From an uncultured Oscillospiraceae bacterium (lineage in GTDB: Bacteria; Bacillota; Clostridia; Oscillospirales; Acutalibacteraceae): a DNA stretch of 64,000 nt. The stretch spans positions 1 to 64,000 of the forward strand of contig UQZY01000005.1 in NCBI GenBank assembly GCA_900545655.1, read 5' to 3'. Numbering within the stretch: the first letter of the stretch is position 1; each line of letters starts with the position of its first letter. Both the position numbers and the translations under genes were made by a program. The notes under the pieces are model-generated. The model had not been told where the DNA came from. It saw nothing but the letters and a program-made list of their open reading frames with translations, and searched no databases. Of this stretch, positions 1 to 9,377 are shown piece by piece.

Positions 1-506
1 CTGAAGAACGAAATACAGTCTTGCAAAGCACGACTGAGCAGAGCGCAGAGGAACGAAATACAGTTTTGCAAAGCACGACTGAGCAGAGCATAGAAGAACG
101 AAGTACAGGTGTGCAAAGCAAGACTAATCAGAGCATTGAGGAACGAAGCACATGCGTGCAAAACATGATAGCACGAAGCACGGAAGAACGAGATGCGGGC
201 GTGCAAGGTGCGACTAAGCAGAGCGCAGAAGCACGAAGCACAGAAGGACGAGATGCGGGCGTGCAAGGTACGACTGAGCAAAGTGCAACAAAACAAAGTG
301 CGGATGAACAAAACACAAGAGGACAAGCTATAGAAAAACAAGGTGCAGGGGAGCAAATAAAAAGTGAAATACTGGATATACTCTCTCATGACATGCGCCC
401 GCAGTATCAGAATGACCCCGAGCGGGTTTACGGAATAACATACCTTCACCGAAATATCCGTTTTAAAATAGACGGCGATACTCTTACGGTTTTGTCGGTT
501 GACTGA
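1..506 (+). CDS. Partial repeat-containing protein, C-terminal part
   Basis: The reading frame is open to the left window edge (first full codon at base 3), so only the C-terminal part is present. About 110 residues are hydrophilic, degenerate 15-residue repeats of the type TEQSAEERNTVLQST (45 bp each), rich in Glu, Gln, Ser, Thr and Arg. A compact, non-repetitive tail of about 50 residues follows, containing the stretches DPERVYGITYL and RFKIDGDTLTVLS, which looks like a small beta-rich domain. I do not recognise the family. The gene ends 168 bp before alr on the same strand. The repeats look recently expanded because the first two copies are almost identical at the DNA level while later copies drift. 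The function and the true start are unknown. Confidence 0.6.
   Translation, partial: EERNTVLQSTTEQSAEERNTVLQSTTEQSIEERSTGVQSKTNQSIEERSTCVQNMIARSTEERDAGVQGATKQSAEARSTEGRDAGVQGTTEQSATKQSADEQNTRGQAIEKQGAGEQIKSEILDILSHDMRPQYQNDPERVYGITYLHRNIRFKIDGDTLTVLSVD
3..360 (+). repeat. Degenerate 45-bp tandem repeats inside the coding region
   Basis: A core of the form GAACGAAATACAG, then TTGCAAAGCACGACTGAGCA, recurs with a 45-bp period. The first two copies are nearly identical; later copies carry substitutions and short in-frame insertions. All changes keep the reading frame, giving a 15-residue protein repeat. Confidence 0.75.
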
Positions 507-529
507 AAAGAGAAGAATACAATTTACAA

Positions 530-558
530 TTGTATATATTTTTTATAAGTATTATAAT
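530..558 (+). promoter_or_regulatory. Sigma-A-type promoter for alr
   Basis: TTGTAT (530-535) and TATAAT (553-558) are separated by 17 bp. The alr start codon is 117 bp downstream of the -10, leaving a long A+T-rich leader in which I see no clear regulatory structure. Confidence 0.6.
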
Positions 559-674
559 ATTGTGGTTATTTTTATGATTTGTCGTTTGTTTATGTATGCA
601 CGAGTCATAAAATCCCGATTTAAGATTCAATAAAGCTTGAAAATTACAATAAAAAGGCTTTTGGGAGTGGTGTT

Positions 675-1799
675 ATGAATCCTTCAAGAATTTTTTGTGC
701 AGTGGATCTCGACGCTATATGTTCAAATGTAAAAAATATAATGAAAAAAATCGGAGACGATGTTGCCGTTATGGCTGTGGTTAAGACGGACGCATACGGT
801 CACGGTGCGGTTGCCGTATCACACGCTCTTAGCAGAATCGGGGTTGATTCATTTGCTGTTGCAACCATAGATGAGGCAACGGAGCTGAGAAATTCCGGCA
901 TTCAGAATCCCATCCTCATTCTGGGCTATGTATTTCCGAATGACCTCCAGGCTGTCCTTGACTACAACATAATAACTACGGTTTTCTCCTTTGACAGCGC
1001 AAAGATTATTTCGGATTATGCCTCTAAACGCGGTAAAAAGGCAAAGATACACATAAAGCTTGATACCGGTATGGGAAGAATAGGGTTTATTCCGTCAGAG
1101 GAATCCATTCATGAAATCGAGAAGATTTTCTCGCTTCCGAATATCGAGGTTGACGGAATATTTACTCATTTTGCCTGTGCGGATGAAAGGGATAAAACCT
1201 CTGCACACAAACAGGCAAAGCTCTTTACCGATTTTGTAAAAGAACTTGAGAGCAGAGGGATGAGTTTTGAAAGAAAGCATATCTGCAACTCGGCAGGAAT
1301 TATGGAGCTGCCGGATTGCTTCTATAACATGGTACGCTGCGGAATCATAACATACGGTCTCTATCCGAGTGATGAGGTCGAAAAAGCCAATCTTGCCCTC
1401 ACTCCGGCGCTTGAACTTAAAAGTCATGTGGCATATGTAAAAGAGGTGGATGCCGGATTCACTGTAAGCTACGGCTCAACATATGTAACCACGGGAAAAA
1501 CAAAAATTGCAACTATTCCCGTAGGCTACGGCGACGGTTACCCGCGGCTTCTTTCAAATACGGGAAGAGTTCTTGTCCGCGGTGAGTATGCGCCGATTAT
1601 CGGTCGTGTATGTATGGACCAGTTTATGGTCGATGTAACCGATATCGAAGATGTATCACAGGGTGATGAGGTTGTACTCATAGGCAGACAGGGTGAAAAT
1701 CAAATCCCCGTGGAGGAGATAGCCGCACTTGCCAATACTATAAATTATGAGATTGTCTGCGGAATAAACAAGAGAGTTCCGCGAATTTACAGTTACTGA
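675..1799 (+). CDS. alr: Alanine racemase
   Basis: Cytoplasmic PLP-dependent enzyme that interconverts L- and D-alanine for peptidoglycan and, in many Firmicutes, teichoic acid D-alanylation. The 374-residue length is normal. The N-terminal TIM barrel carries the PLP lysine in the motif VVKTDAYGHG (Lys37). The C-terminal beta domain holds the second catalytic region around VSYGSTY and the conserved GYGDGYPR and GRVCMDQ motifs. The ATG at 675 is preceded by a weak GGGAG site. It is transcribed alone from the promoter at 530-558, and the following ABC exporter begins 129 bp later. Assignment is secure. Confidence 0.96.
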   Translation: MNPSRIFCAVDLDAICSNVKNIMKKIGDDVAVMAVVKTDAYGHGAVAVSHALSRIGVDSFAVATIDEATELRNSGIQNPILILGYVFPNDLQAVLDYNIITTVFSFDSAKIISDYASKRGKKAKIHIKLDTGMGRIGFIPSEESIHEIEKIFSLPNIEVDGIFTHFACADERDKTSAHKQAKLFTDFVKELESRGMSFERKHICNSAGIMELPDCFYNMVRCGIITYGLYPSDEVEKANLALTPALELKSHVAYVKEVDAGFTVSYGSTYVTTGKTKIATIPVGYGDGYPRLLSNTGRVLVRGEYAPIIGRVCMDQFMVDVTDIEDVSQGDEVVLIGRQGENQIPVEEIAALANTINYEIVCGINKRVPRIYSY

Positions 1800-1928
1800 C
1801 AAAAACGTGTATAAAGAAGCATAACCGTAAAATTTAATGCAGAAAACGAGTTATATATAAAGTCAGCTTAAAAATGACGACGTGAAAACGTAAACATAAG
1901 TAAGCCGAGGCGTGGGAGGAATCGTTCA

Positions 1929-3659
1929 TTGAAGATAATTTTTAAGTATCTGAAGCCATATGCTGTTTTTGTAGTTATGTCCGTTGCCATGCTTTTCGGT
2001 CAGGTAGTGTGTGAGCTTACATTGCCCAACCTTATGAGCAGCCTTGTAAATGAAATTATAAAAATGAGCGCTCACGGCGGCGGAGCAAACGATTATATAA
2101 AAACCATGGGTTTTAAAATGATAGGGATGGCTCTTCTCACGGTGCTATGCTCTGTGAGTGTGGGATATCTCGCCTCACGTGTTGCTTCGGGCATCGCAAA
2201 AAATTTGAGAACCGACCTTTTCAGAAAGGTAAACGATTTTTCCAGCGCAGAGTTTGACAGGTTTTCAACGGCTTCGCTTATTACAAGAAACACAAACGAT
2301 GTACAGCAGATACAGAATTTTGTTTCCATGGGACTGCGTATGATGCTCTTTGCACCCTTTATGGGTCTCGGCTCCATAGTTATGACTCTTGAAAAAAGCC
2401 CCTCGCTGTCCTGGATAATAGTATTGGCTGTTCTTATTATTCTCTGTGTGCTTGCGGTTGTTATGGCGGCGGCACTTCCGAAGTTTAAATCCCTTCAGGT
2501 ACTTGTTGACAGGCTGAACCTTGTAAGCCGTGAACAGCTTTCCGGCCTTATGGTAATAAGGGCGTTCGGAAACGAAGCTTATGAGGAAAAGCGTTTTGAT
2601 ACGGCAAACAGGGATCTCACCTTTACAACGAGGTTTGTACAGAGAACCATTTCATCGCTTATGCCGGCGGTAACGCTCATAATGAGCTTTGTAAACGTTG
2701 CCATAGTATGGTTCGGTGCAAAAGCGGCAGGAGAGCTTACGCTTGAGGTCGGAGATATGATGGCGTTCATACAGTATGCCATGCACATAATGATTTCGTT
2801 TATATTCGTTTCAATGATATTCATTATCTGGCCGCGAGCTCAGGTTGCCGCAGAACGAATAAATGAAGTTTTGAGCTGCGAGATTTCCATAAAGGACAAA
2901 GAAAATGCCGAAAGCTTCGAGGACGTTACGGGTACGGTAGAGTTTTCCCATGTAAGCTTTCGCTACGAAAATGCGGACGAGGATGCATTGTCCGACATTT
3001 CTTTTGTTGCAAGGCCCGGTGAAACAACAGCGTTCATAGGCTCAACGGGCTCGGGAAAGACCACCCTGATAAACCTTATACCGAGGTTGTACGATGTAAC
3101 CTCCGGAAAAATAACAATCGACGGAAAAGACATACGTGACGTAAAGCTTCACGATCTGCGTGAGGCTATAGGCTATGTACCGCAAAAAGCAATTCTTTTC
3201 TCCGGCACCATAGAGTCCAATGTAAAATACGGAGACAGCACCGAGGACATACGTCCGGCTCTTAACGTCTCACAGGCGACGGAGTTTGTGGAAGCCAAGG
3301 AGGAGGGCATAAACGCACCGATTTCTCAGGGTGCCGCCAACGTATCCGGCGGACAGAAGCAAAGGCTTTCAATCGCGCGAGCCCTTGCAAAAAAGCCTCC
3401 CATATACATCTTTGACGACAGCTTTTCCGCACTTGATTTCAAGACTGACGCAAAGCTTCGTGCTGCGCTTCCCGCGTATACCGGATGCGCAACGGTTCTT
3501 ATAGTTGCACAGCGCGTTTCGACTATAATGCATGCGGATCAAATCATAGTTCTCGACGAGGGAAGGATAGCGGGTATCGGAAAGCATGAGGAGCTTGTAA
3601 AGACCTGCAGTCAGTACCTTGAGATATGCGAAAGTCAGCTTGCAAAGGAGGAGATATAA
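1929..3659 (+). CDS. ABC exporter half-transporter with degenerate ATPase site
   Basis: Half-transporter of the multidrug/lipid exporter type: about six membrane helices (residues 15-310), then an ATPase domain. Walker A is GSTGSGKTT near residue 371 and the signature VSGGQKQR is near 472. The Walker B end is FDDSFSALD, with Asp where the catalytic Glu normally sits, and the switch region reads VAQRVST with Gln in place of His near residue 527. These are the usual marks of the degenerate partner in heterodimeric exporters such as BmrC/BmrD and TM287/288. The start is TTG at 1929, chosen for a GGGAGGA site 8 bp upstream. The partner gene starts at the last base of its stop codon. The substrate cannot be read from sequence. 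Confidence 0.92.
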   Translation: MKIIFKYLKPYAVFVVMSVAMLFGQVVCELTLPNLMSSLVNEIIKMSAHGGGANDYIKTMGFKMIGMALLTVLCSVSVGYLASRVASGIAKNLRTDLFRKVNDFSSAEFDRFSTASLITRNTNDVQQIQNFVSMGLRMMLFAPFMGLGSIVMTLEKSPSLSWIIVLAVLIILCVLAVVMAAALPKFKSLQVLVDRLNLVSREQLSGLMVIRAFGNEAYEEKRFDTANRDLTFTTRFVQRTISSLMPAVTLIMSFVNVAIVWFGAKAAGELTLEVGDMMAFIQYAMHIMISFIFVSMIFIIWPRAQVAAERINEVLSCEISIKDKENAESFEDVTGTVEFSHVSFRYENADEDALSDISFVARPGETTAFIGSTGSGKTTLINLIPRLYDVTSGKITIDGKDIRDVKLHDLREAIGYVPQKAILFSGTIESNVKYGDSTEDIRPALNVSQATEFVEAKEEGINAPISQGAANVSGGQKQRLSIARALAKKPPIYIFDDSFSALDFKTDAKLRAALPAYTGCATVLIVAQRVSTIMHADQIIVLDEGRIAGIGKHEELVKTCSQYLEICESQLAKEEI

Positions 3660-5518
3660 TGGCAGTTTCGGCAAAAGAAATAAGAAGTGCCAAGCGTCCT
3701 CCGAAGATGGGACACGGCCCCGACAGTATAGTTATGGGCGAAAAGGCAAAAGATTTTAAGGGCACGCTTAAAATCCTCATGAAATATCTGAAACCGTTTC
3801 ATGCAAAGCTTGCCGTTATCATAATTTTTGCGGCTCTCAGCACGGTTTTCAATATCCTAAGCCCCAAGGTTCTTGCGCTTGCCACAAATGAGCTTGCGGC
3901 TGGAGTTGTGAAGTTGCTTAAGGGCGTCGGAGGAATAGACTTTACATTCATAGGGAAAATTCTCCTCATATGCCTTGCACTGTATCTTGTATCCGCACTC
4001 TTTCAGTTCGCACAGGGCTTTATCGCCGCCGGGGTTTCGTCACAGGTATCCTACGACCTTCGCAAATCCATCTCCGAAAAGATGAACAGGCTTCCCGTAT
4101 CCTACTACAATCGTGTAAGCTACGGCGATGTACTCTCCCGTATAACCAACGACGTTGACACCATAAATCAAAACTTAAATCAGACAATTACACAGGCGAT
4201 TTCGGCTGCAACCACGATTATAGGCGTTGTTATAATGATGCTGACGATAAGCGCGAAGATGACGCTTGTCGCAATGATAATGCTTCCTCTTTCGGGAATA
4301 GCGGTTGTATCCGTGTTTAAGGTTTCTCAAAAGCATTTCTTCGCCCAGCAGGAGTATCTCGGCTCCGTAAACGGTCAGGTTGAAGAAAACTTCGGCGGAC
4401 ATCTGGTCGTAAAGGCGTTTAACGGAGAAGCTGCAGCCGTTGAGCAGTTTGACAAGGATAACGAAAAGCTTCGCATGGCAAGTCTTAAGGCGAATTTCCT
4501 TTCGGGGCTTATGCATCCTATCACAAACTTTATAGGAAATCTCGGATATGTAGGCGTTTGCGTTGTGGGAGCATATCTTGTTTCAAAGGGACAGCTTAAG
4601 GTCGGAGACATACAGGCATTTATTCAGTATATACGCAACTTCACACAGCCTATAACACAGGTGGCTCAGATTTCGAATCAATTCCAGATGGTTGTGGCCG
4701 CATGTGAGCGTGTGTTCGAATTTCTTGCAGAGGAAGAGGAGAAAAACGAAGCTCCGAAGATAACCGTAAAGGATGCCGACATAAAGGGCAATGTAACCTT
4801 TGAACACGTAAAATTCGGTTATGAGGACAGCGATAAAACTGTTATCAGGGATTTTTCGGCTGATGTTAAAGCCGGAATGAAGGTTGCGATAATAGGACCT
4901 ACCGGCGCCGGCAAAACCACCATGGTAAAGCTTCTCATGAGATTTCATGAAATACTTGACGGTAGAATTCTTGTTGACGGGCATGATATTCGTGATTTTG
5001 ACCGTCATGACCTTCGTACACAGTTCGGTATGGTGCTTCAGGATACATGGCTTTACCGCGGCAGCATAATGGACAACATACGTTACGGGCGTCTTGATGC
5101 CACAGACGAAGAGGTGAAGGCGGCCGCAAAGGCGGCGCAGGTGGATCACTTTGTACGTACATTGCCGGGAGGCTATAACATGGAGATAAACGAGGAAGCC
5201 TCGAATATCTCAGCCGGACAGAAGCAGCTTCTGACCATTGCGCGTGCGATTCTTGCCGACTCGAAGATAATGATTCTCGATGAGGCGACCAGCTCGGTTG
5301 ATACCCGTACAGAGGTGCTCATCCAAAAAGCCATGGATAACCTTATGAAGGGAAGAACAAGCTTTATTATTGCTCACAGGCTGTCAACCATCAAAAATGC
5401 CGACCTTATTCTCTGCGTTAAAGACGGAGATATCGTTGAGCAGGGAACACATGACGAGCTTATGAAGAAAAACGGATTTTACGCAGCCCTCTATAACAGT
5501 CAGTTTGAGGTTGCGTGA
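3659..5518 (+). CDS. ABC exporter half-transporter, catalytic partner
   Basis: Second half of the heterodimeric exporter, 619 residues. After a roughly 40-residue cytoplasmic extension come six membrane helices and an ATPase domain. Walker A is GPTGAGKTT near residue 413 and Walker B LDEATSSVD has the catalytic Glu near 541. The switch His is in IAHRLST near 571. The signature is ISAGQKQ rather than LSGGQ, so the two subunits together make one canonical and one degenerate nucleotide site. The reading frame extends upstream, but ATG at 3659 is preferred: it overlaps the previous stop as TAATG and follows AAAGGAGGAG. The pair is translationally coupled. Likely a drug or lipid-like compound exporter; substrate unknown. 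Confidence 0.93.
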   Translation: MAVSAKEIRSAKRPPKMGHGPDSIVMGEKAKDFKGTLKILMKYLKPFHAKLAVIIIFAALSTVFNILSPKVLALATNELAAGVVKLLKGVGGIDFTFIGKILLICLALYLVSALFQFAQGFIAAGVSSQVSYDLRKSISEKMNRLPVSYYNRVSYGDVLSRITNDVDTINQNLNQTITQAISAATTIIGVVIMMLTISAKMTLVAMIMLPLSGIAVVSVFKVSQKHFFAQQEYLGSVNGQVEENFGGHLVVKAFNGEAAAVEQFDKDNEKLRMASLKANFLSGLMHPITNFIGNLGYVGVCVVGAYLVSKGQLKVGDIQAFIQYIRNFTQPITQVAQISNQFQMVVAACERVFEFLAEEEEKNEAPKITVKDADIKGNVTFEHVKFGYEDSDKTVIRDFSADVKAGMKVAIIGPTGAGKTTMVKLLMRFHEILDGRILVDGHDIRDFDRHDLRTQFGMVLQDTWLYRGSIMDNIRYGRLDATDEEVKAAAKAAQVDHFVRTLPGGYNMEINEEASNISAGQKQLLTIARAILADSKIMILDEATSSVDTRTEVLIQKAMDNLMKGRTSFIIAHRLSTIKNADLILCVKDGDIVEQGTHDELMKKNGFYAALYNSQFEVA

Positions 5519-5555
5519 GCCGTCAAAAGTATAAATAAAAAATTGGAGAATTAAA

Positions 5556-6497
5556 ATGAAAAACAAAGAGATTCCCGGAATAATCATGGTTGTGATTGCC
5601 GGGGTGTTATGGGGAACAACAGGAACTTTCGTGAGAACCTTTTCGGCACTCGGACTTTCCTCGCTGCAGATATCAGTATTTAAGGTAGTGATTGCGGCTA
5701 TAATACTGTTTTTATATACAGTTATATTTAAAAGAGACATGCTTAAGATAAGGCTTAAGGATATCTGGATATTCATAGCCGCAGGAATCATAAGCCTTGA
5801 CTTTTTTACAATTTGCTATTTCTCGACCATACAGAATACATCGCTCTCTGTTGCTGCCGTACTGCTATATACCGCGCCGGCCTTTGTCATGCTCATGTCC
5901 GTGATGATTTTTAAGGAAAAGATTACAGTCCGGAAAATAATCGCATGCCTTATGGCCTTTGTCGGATGCGCGCTCACGGCAGGAATTATCGGAAACGGCT
6001 TTTCCGTTCCCGCGAAGTCACTTTTAACAGGTGTTCTTTCGGGATTCGGATATGCTCTTTACAGCATATTCGGTGAGATTGCGCTGAGAAAAGGCTATAA
6101 GCCGCTCACCATCACAACGTACAGCTTCCTCTTTTCCGTAATAGGCTTTGTGTTTATCATAAAGCCGAAAGAAATCATGGCTGCCGCAGAAAAGGCTCCG
6201 TCGTATTTTTGGTTTTTCGGAATGATGGTTGTTATGTCCGTTGCTGTATCTCTCCTGCCTTATGTATGTTACACAAACGGTCTTACGAGAGTAAACCCGT
6301 CAAAGGCGTCCATCATTGCATCTGTCGAACCGATAACCGCAACCCTTGTGGGAGCCATAGCCTTTAAGGAATATCCGGACTTTTACGGAATACTCGGAAT
6401 TGTATGTGTGGTAGCGGCAATAGTTCTTCTCAATATAAAAATAAAAAGAGCACATGACAGTAAAACTGTTGATGAAGAAGCCGTGATAAGCGAATAA
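5556..6497 (+). CDS. EamA/DMT-family permease
   Basis: 313-residue integral membrane protein of the drug/metabolite transporter superfamily: ten predicted hydrophobic helices made of two EamA repeats, each starting near a GxxWGTTGTF-type motif. It probably exports small metabolites or amino acids, but substrates in this family cannot be assigned from sequence. The C-terminus is a short charged cytoplasmic tail. ATG at 5556 follows a GGAG site. It lies 37 bp after the exporter pair and is closed by its own terminator at 6503-6544, so it may be the last gene of that transcript. LicB choline permeases also belong to this superfamily, but this gene lies far from the lic genes and I see no reason to link them. 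Confidence 0.88.
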   Translation: MKNKEIPGIIMVVIAGVLWGTTGTFVRTFSALGLSSLQISVFKVVIAAIILFLYTVIFKRDMLKIRLKDIWIFIAAGIISLDFFTICYFSTIQNTSLSVAAVLLYTAPAFVMLMSVMIFKEKITVRKIIACLMAFVGCALTAGIIGNGFSVPAKSLLTGVLSGFGYALYSIFGEIALRKGYKPLTITTYSFLFSVIGFVFIIKPKEIMAAAEKAPSYFWFFGMMVVMSVAVSLLPYVCYTNGLTRVNPSKASIIASVEPITATLVGAIAFKEYPDFYGILGIVCVVAAIVLLNIKIKRAHDSKTVDEEAVISE

Positions 6498-6502
6498 AAC
6501 AT

Positions 6503-6544
6503 ATAAGAGTTTTTTGTGATTCTGCATAAAAGCTCTTATTTTTT
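6503..6544 (+). terminator. Rho-independent terminator after the EamA permease
   Basis: Inverted repeat ATAAGAG (6503-6509) / CTCTTAT (6533-6539), extended by A/T pairs, followed by a run of T. Confidence 0.7.
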
Positions 6545-6585
6545 GCATAAAAATTAAAAAATATGCAAAAATTTTAAAAAAAGTG

Positions 6586-6614
6586 TTGCATATCGTGAAT
6601 AATTAAAGTATAAT
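6586..6614 (+). promoter_or_regulatory. Promoter of the amino-acid ABC importer
   Basis: TTGCAT (6586-6591), a 17-bp spacer and a perfect TATAAT (6609-6614), 45 bp before the binding-protein ATG. Confidence 0.75.
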
Positions 6615-6659
6615 CATGCACGTACTCAGAAAATTAAATTATTTCGGGAGGAAAAAACA

Positions 6660-7457
6660 ATGAAAAACTTAAAGAAAATTATTGCTCTTGTTCTTTGCCT
6701 TGCTCTTGCATTTGCGCTTGCAGCATGCGGAAAGACAGATAAGGAAGACGACGGAAAACTCAAGACCGCTGAGGCGGGTAAGCTCATCATGGCAACAAAT
6801 GCTACATTCCCGCCTTATGAATACTATGAGGGTAAGGACGTTGTAGGTATAGATGCGGACGTTGCGGCTCTTATTGCCGAGAAGCTCGGCCTTAAGCTTG
6901 AGATTCAGGATGTTGAATTCGACTCAATCATCCCGGGTGTTCAGCAGGGAAAGTATGACATAGGTATGGCAGGTATCACGGTAAATGAAGACAGGCAGCG
7001 TAAGGTTAACTTCTCAGATCCGTATGCTACCGGAGTTCAGGTCGTTATCGTAAAAGAAGGCAGCGCTATAAAGTCAATCGACGATCTCAGCGAGAAAACC
7101 AAAATCGGTGTTCAGCAGGGAACAGTAGGAGATACTTATGCATCTGATACTCCTGAAAACGGCGGTTACGGCGAGGACGCTGTAGTACGTTATTCAAGCG
7201 GAGCTCTTGCAGTTGAGGGTCTCAAGGCCGGAAAGGTTGACTGCGTAATTATAGACAATGAGCCCGCAAAGGCATATGTTGCTGCAAATGAAGGCCTTAA
7301 GATTCTTGACGGTACATGGGTTGAAGAGAATTATGCCATTTGCTTTGCAAAGGAGAACACAGCTCTTCAGACTGCCGTAAACAACGCTCTTAAGGAGCTT
7401 ATCGCTGACGGCTCGGTTCAGAAGGTTGTTGACAAGTATATCAAGGCTGACAAATAA
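6660..7457 (+). CDS. Polar amino-acid ABC transporter substrate-binding lipoprotein
   Basis: 265-residue extracytoplasmic solute-binding protein of the bacterial family 3 (polar amino-acid) type. A basic N-terminus and hydrophobic stretch lead to the lipobox ALAAC with the lipidated Cys at position 23. The mature part has typical family features: TNATFPPYEY near the N-lobe, the VGIDADVAALIAEKLG helix, and GMAGITVNEDRQRKVNFSDP. It captures an amino acid outside the membrane and delivers it to the permease and ATPase encoded next. ATG at 6660 follows GGGAGG. The hairpin after the gene probably lets it be made in excess over the membrane subunits. The exact ligand is not readable. Confidence 0.93.
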   Translation: MKNLKKIIALVLCLALAFALAACGKTDKEDDGKLKTAEAGKLIMATNATFPPYEYYEGKDVVGIDADVAALIAEKLGLKLEIQDVEFDSIIPGVQQGKYDIGMAGITVNEDRQRKVNFSDPYATGVQVVIVKEGSAIKSIDDLSEKTKIGVQQGTVGDTYASDTPENGGYGEDAVVRYSSGALAVEGLKAGKVDCVIIDNEPAKAYVAANEGLKILDGTWVEENYAICFAKENTALQTAVNNALKELIADGSVQKVVDKYIKADK

Positions 7458-7501
7458 GGTCGATAAAATAATCTTTTTAAACAGTTTTAAAACAAATAAT
7501 G

Positions 7502-7522
7502 AGGGCGGCTGATAACCGCCCT
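7502..7522 (+). terminator. Intercistronic hairpin (partial terminator)
   Basis: GGGCGG (7503-7508) / CCGCCC (7516-7521) with flanking A-T pairs but only a weak T tract. It sits between the binding-protein and permease genes, where partial termination or 3' end protection is common. Confidence 0.6.
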
Positions 7523-7565
7523 TATTGCAGGTTTAAGGACTCATTTTTTGAAAGGAGAAAAATAA

Positions 7566-8297
7566 GTGGGAAAGTTTTTTTCATCACTTGCAGAAGAGTT
7601 TGACTTCGTCTTTATTCAGGGTAACAGATACCAGCAGATGATAGACGGCGTGCTCAATACATTGAAGATTACCGCCGGAGCTCTTCTTGTCGGAATAGTA
7701 ATCGGTATTGTTGTTGCTTCGATTCGTTCCTCTTACGACAAAAACAAGGAAGCCATGAAGCGCAGGGGCGGCATAGGATACGGGATTCTTACCGTGCTCA
7801 ATGCAATATGCAAAATTTACCTTACGGTTATACGCGGAACACCTGTTGTTGTTCAGCTTATGATTTCGTATTTTCTTATCTTCAAATCCGCGAAAAACGG
7901 TGTCCCGATAGGAATATTTGCATTCGGAATAAATTCAGGTGCGTATGTTGCCGAGATTTTCCGCGGCGGCATCATGTCCATAGATAACGGACAGTTTGAA
8001 GCCGGACGCTCGATAGGCTTCAATTATTTTCAGACAATGAGGTATATCATAATTCCGCAGATGTTTAAGGCTGTGCTTCCGACCCTGTGCAATGAATTTA
8101 TCGCGCTGCTCAAGGAGACATCCGTTGCGGGCTATGTGGGTGTAATGGATCTTACAAAGGCCGGCAATGTAATCGCAGGACGTACATATTCGTATTTCCT
8201 TCCCCTCCTGACGGTTGCGGCGATATACCTTGTTGCGGTTATGATTCTTACATCGCTTGTCGGAAAGCTTGAGAGGAGGCTTCGCAGCAGTGACTGA
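7566..8297 (+). CDS. Polar amino-acid ABC transporter permease
   Basis: 243-residue inner-membrane subunit of the HisM/GlnP type. It has an N-terminal amphipathic stretch and about five membrane helices. The family signature region reads RGTPVVVQL, and the cytoplasmic EAA loop region is around [19 protein letters not shown]. It forms the channel for the substrate delivered by the upstream lipoprotein. The start is GTG at 7566, chosen for GAAAGGAG just upstream. An unusually charged insert, [11 protein letters not shown], lies between the first two helices. It overlaps the ATPase gene by 8 bp. Confidence 0.93.
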   Translation: MGKFFSSLAEEFDFVFIQGNRYQQMIDGVLNTLKITAGALLVGIVIGIVVASIRSSYDKNKEAMKRRGGIGYGILTVLNAICKIYLTVIRGTPVVVQLMISYFLIFKSAKNGVPIGIFAFGINSGAYVAEIFRGGIMSIDNGQFEAGRSIGFNYFQTMRYIIIPQMFKAVLPTLCNEFIALLKETSVAGYVGVMDLTKAGNVIAGRTYSYFLPLLTVAAIYLVAVMILTSLVGKLERRLRSSD

Positions 8298-9027
8298 TGT
8301 ACTTGTTAAGGTTACAGACCTCCAAAAGCATTACAAGGGCGGAATACATGCGCTCAACGACATAAACACGGAGATACACAAAGGAGAGGTTGTTGTTGTT
8401 ATAGGACCATCCGGCTCCGGTAAATCGACATTTTTACGCTGCCTCAACCTTCTCGAGCTTCCTACGGGAGGAACAATCGAGATGGACGGCTGTGATATAA
8501 CCGATAAAAAGACAAATATCAATAAGCACAGACAGAAGATGGGTATGGTGTTTCAGCACTTCAATCTTTTCCCTAACATGACCGTGCTTCGCAATATGAC
8601 TATCGGGCCTGTAAAGCTTCTCGGACTTTCCGAGGAGGAGGCTGACTCAAGAGCCATGTCTCTTTTAAAGAGGGTTGGCCTTGAGGATAGGGCAAGTGCG
8701 TATCCTAACCAGCTTTCGGGCGGACAGAAGCAGCGTATAGCTATTGTTCGCGCACTTTGCATGGAGCCGGAGATAATGCTCTTTGACGAGCCGACCTCCG
8801 CGCTTGACCCTGAGATGGTAGGAGAGGTTCTTGAGGTTATGAAGGACCTTGCAAAGGACGGAATGACCATGGTAGTCGTAACGCACGAGATGGGCTTTGC
8901 AAAAGAGGTTGCAAGCCGTGTACTTTTTATGGATGAGGGAAAGATAATCGAGGAGGGAACCCCCGCCGAGATTTTCGACAACCCGAAGTCGGAGAGACTT
9001 AAGTCCTTCCTTGCAAAGGTTATCTGA
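8290..9027 (+). CDS. Polar amino-acid ABC transporter ATP-binding protein
   Basis: 245-residue ATPase of the GlnQ/HisP class powering the importer. Visible motifs are Walker [11 protein letters not shown]-loop [10 protein letters not shown], signature LSGGQKQR, Walker [13 protein letters not shown] and the switch VTHEMGFA; all key residues are present. The frame extends further upstream, but GTG at 8290 is preferred: it follows GAGAGGAGG (8271-8279), overlaps the permease stop by 8 bp and gives the usual family N-terminus ([10 protein letters not shown]). It completes a binding protein-permease-ATPase operon. Confidence 0.93.
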   Translation: MTDVLVKVTDLQKHYKGGIHALNDINTEIHKGEVVVVIGPSGSGKSTFLRCLNLLELPTGGTIEMDGCDITDKKTNINKHRQKMGMVFQHFNLFPNMTVLRNMTIGPVKLLGLSEEEADSRAMSLLKRVGLEDRASAYPNQLSGGQKQRIAIVRALCMEPEIMLFDEPTSALDPEMVGEVLEVMKDLAKDGMTMVVVTHEMGFAKEVASRVLFMDEGKIIEEGTPAEIFDNPKSERLKSFLAKVI

Positions 9028-9114
9028 AAAACCTGACCTGATTCCGGGAGAACACAATTGATCTTTGAAGAGTATAATTAATCTTGAAAGACATAATCAG
9101 TATCAGATTTATAT

Positions 9115-9150
9115 AAAGGACAGCGGCTTTTTCGGTCGCTGTCCTTTATT
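9115..9150 (+). terminator. Terminator after the amino-acid importer operon
   Basis: Perfect 11-bp stem AAAGGACAGCG (9115-9125) / CGCTGTCCTTT (9137-9147) followed by a short T-rich stretch. The rest of the gap up to pilT holds only A+T-rich sequence and the possible promoter at 9302-9330. Confidence 0.75.
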
Positions 9151-9301
9151 GTTAAATCTTCGGGCAAAATGAAATTTATAAGCGGGAACGTTTTTAACCT
9201 TAACACTTGTGTATTCATAAAACGATAAACACAATATATGGAAACTGACGGACAACGCAGAAAAATACTGTGAAAAATCTACAAAAACTTTCAACTTTTT
9301 A

Positions 9302-9330
9302 TTGCATTTATTATATGTTTATGATAAACT
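9302..9330 (+). promoter_or_regulatory. Possible pilT promoter
   Basis: TTGCAT (9302-9307), 17 bp, TAAACT (9325-9330), 47 bp before the pilT start. The -10 matches the consensus at only four of six positions. Confidence 0.35.
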
Positions 9331-9377
9331 TGTCATAGATTTTACCCTATTTTTTGGATTTAGGAGGAAATAAATTT

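Noticed and set aside
3..360. Possible CRISPR-like repeats
   Set aside because: The units are contiguous 45-bp coding repeats with no unique spacers, and they keep one reading frame.
5556..6497. EamA permease as LicB choline permease
   Set aside because: It is 40 kb from the lic genes and shows no specific LicB feature I can point to; the BCCT gene in the lic operon is the better candidate.
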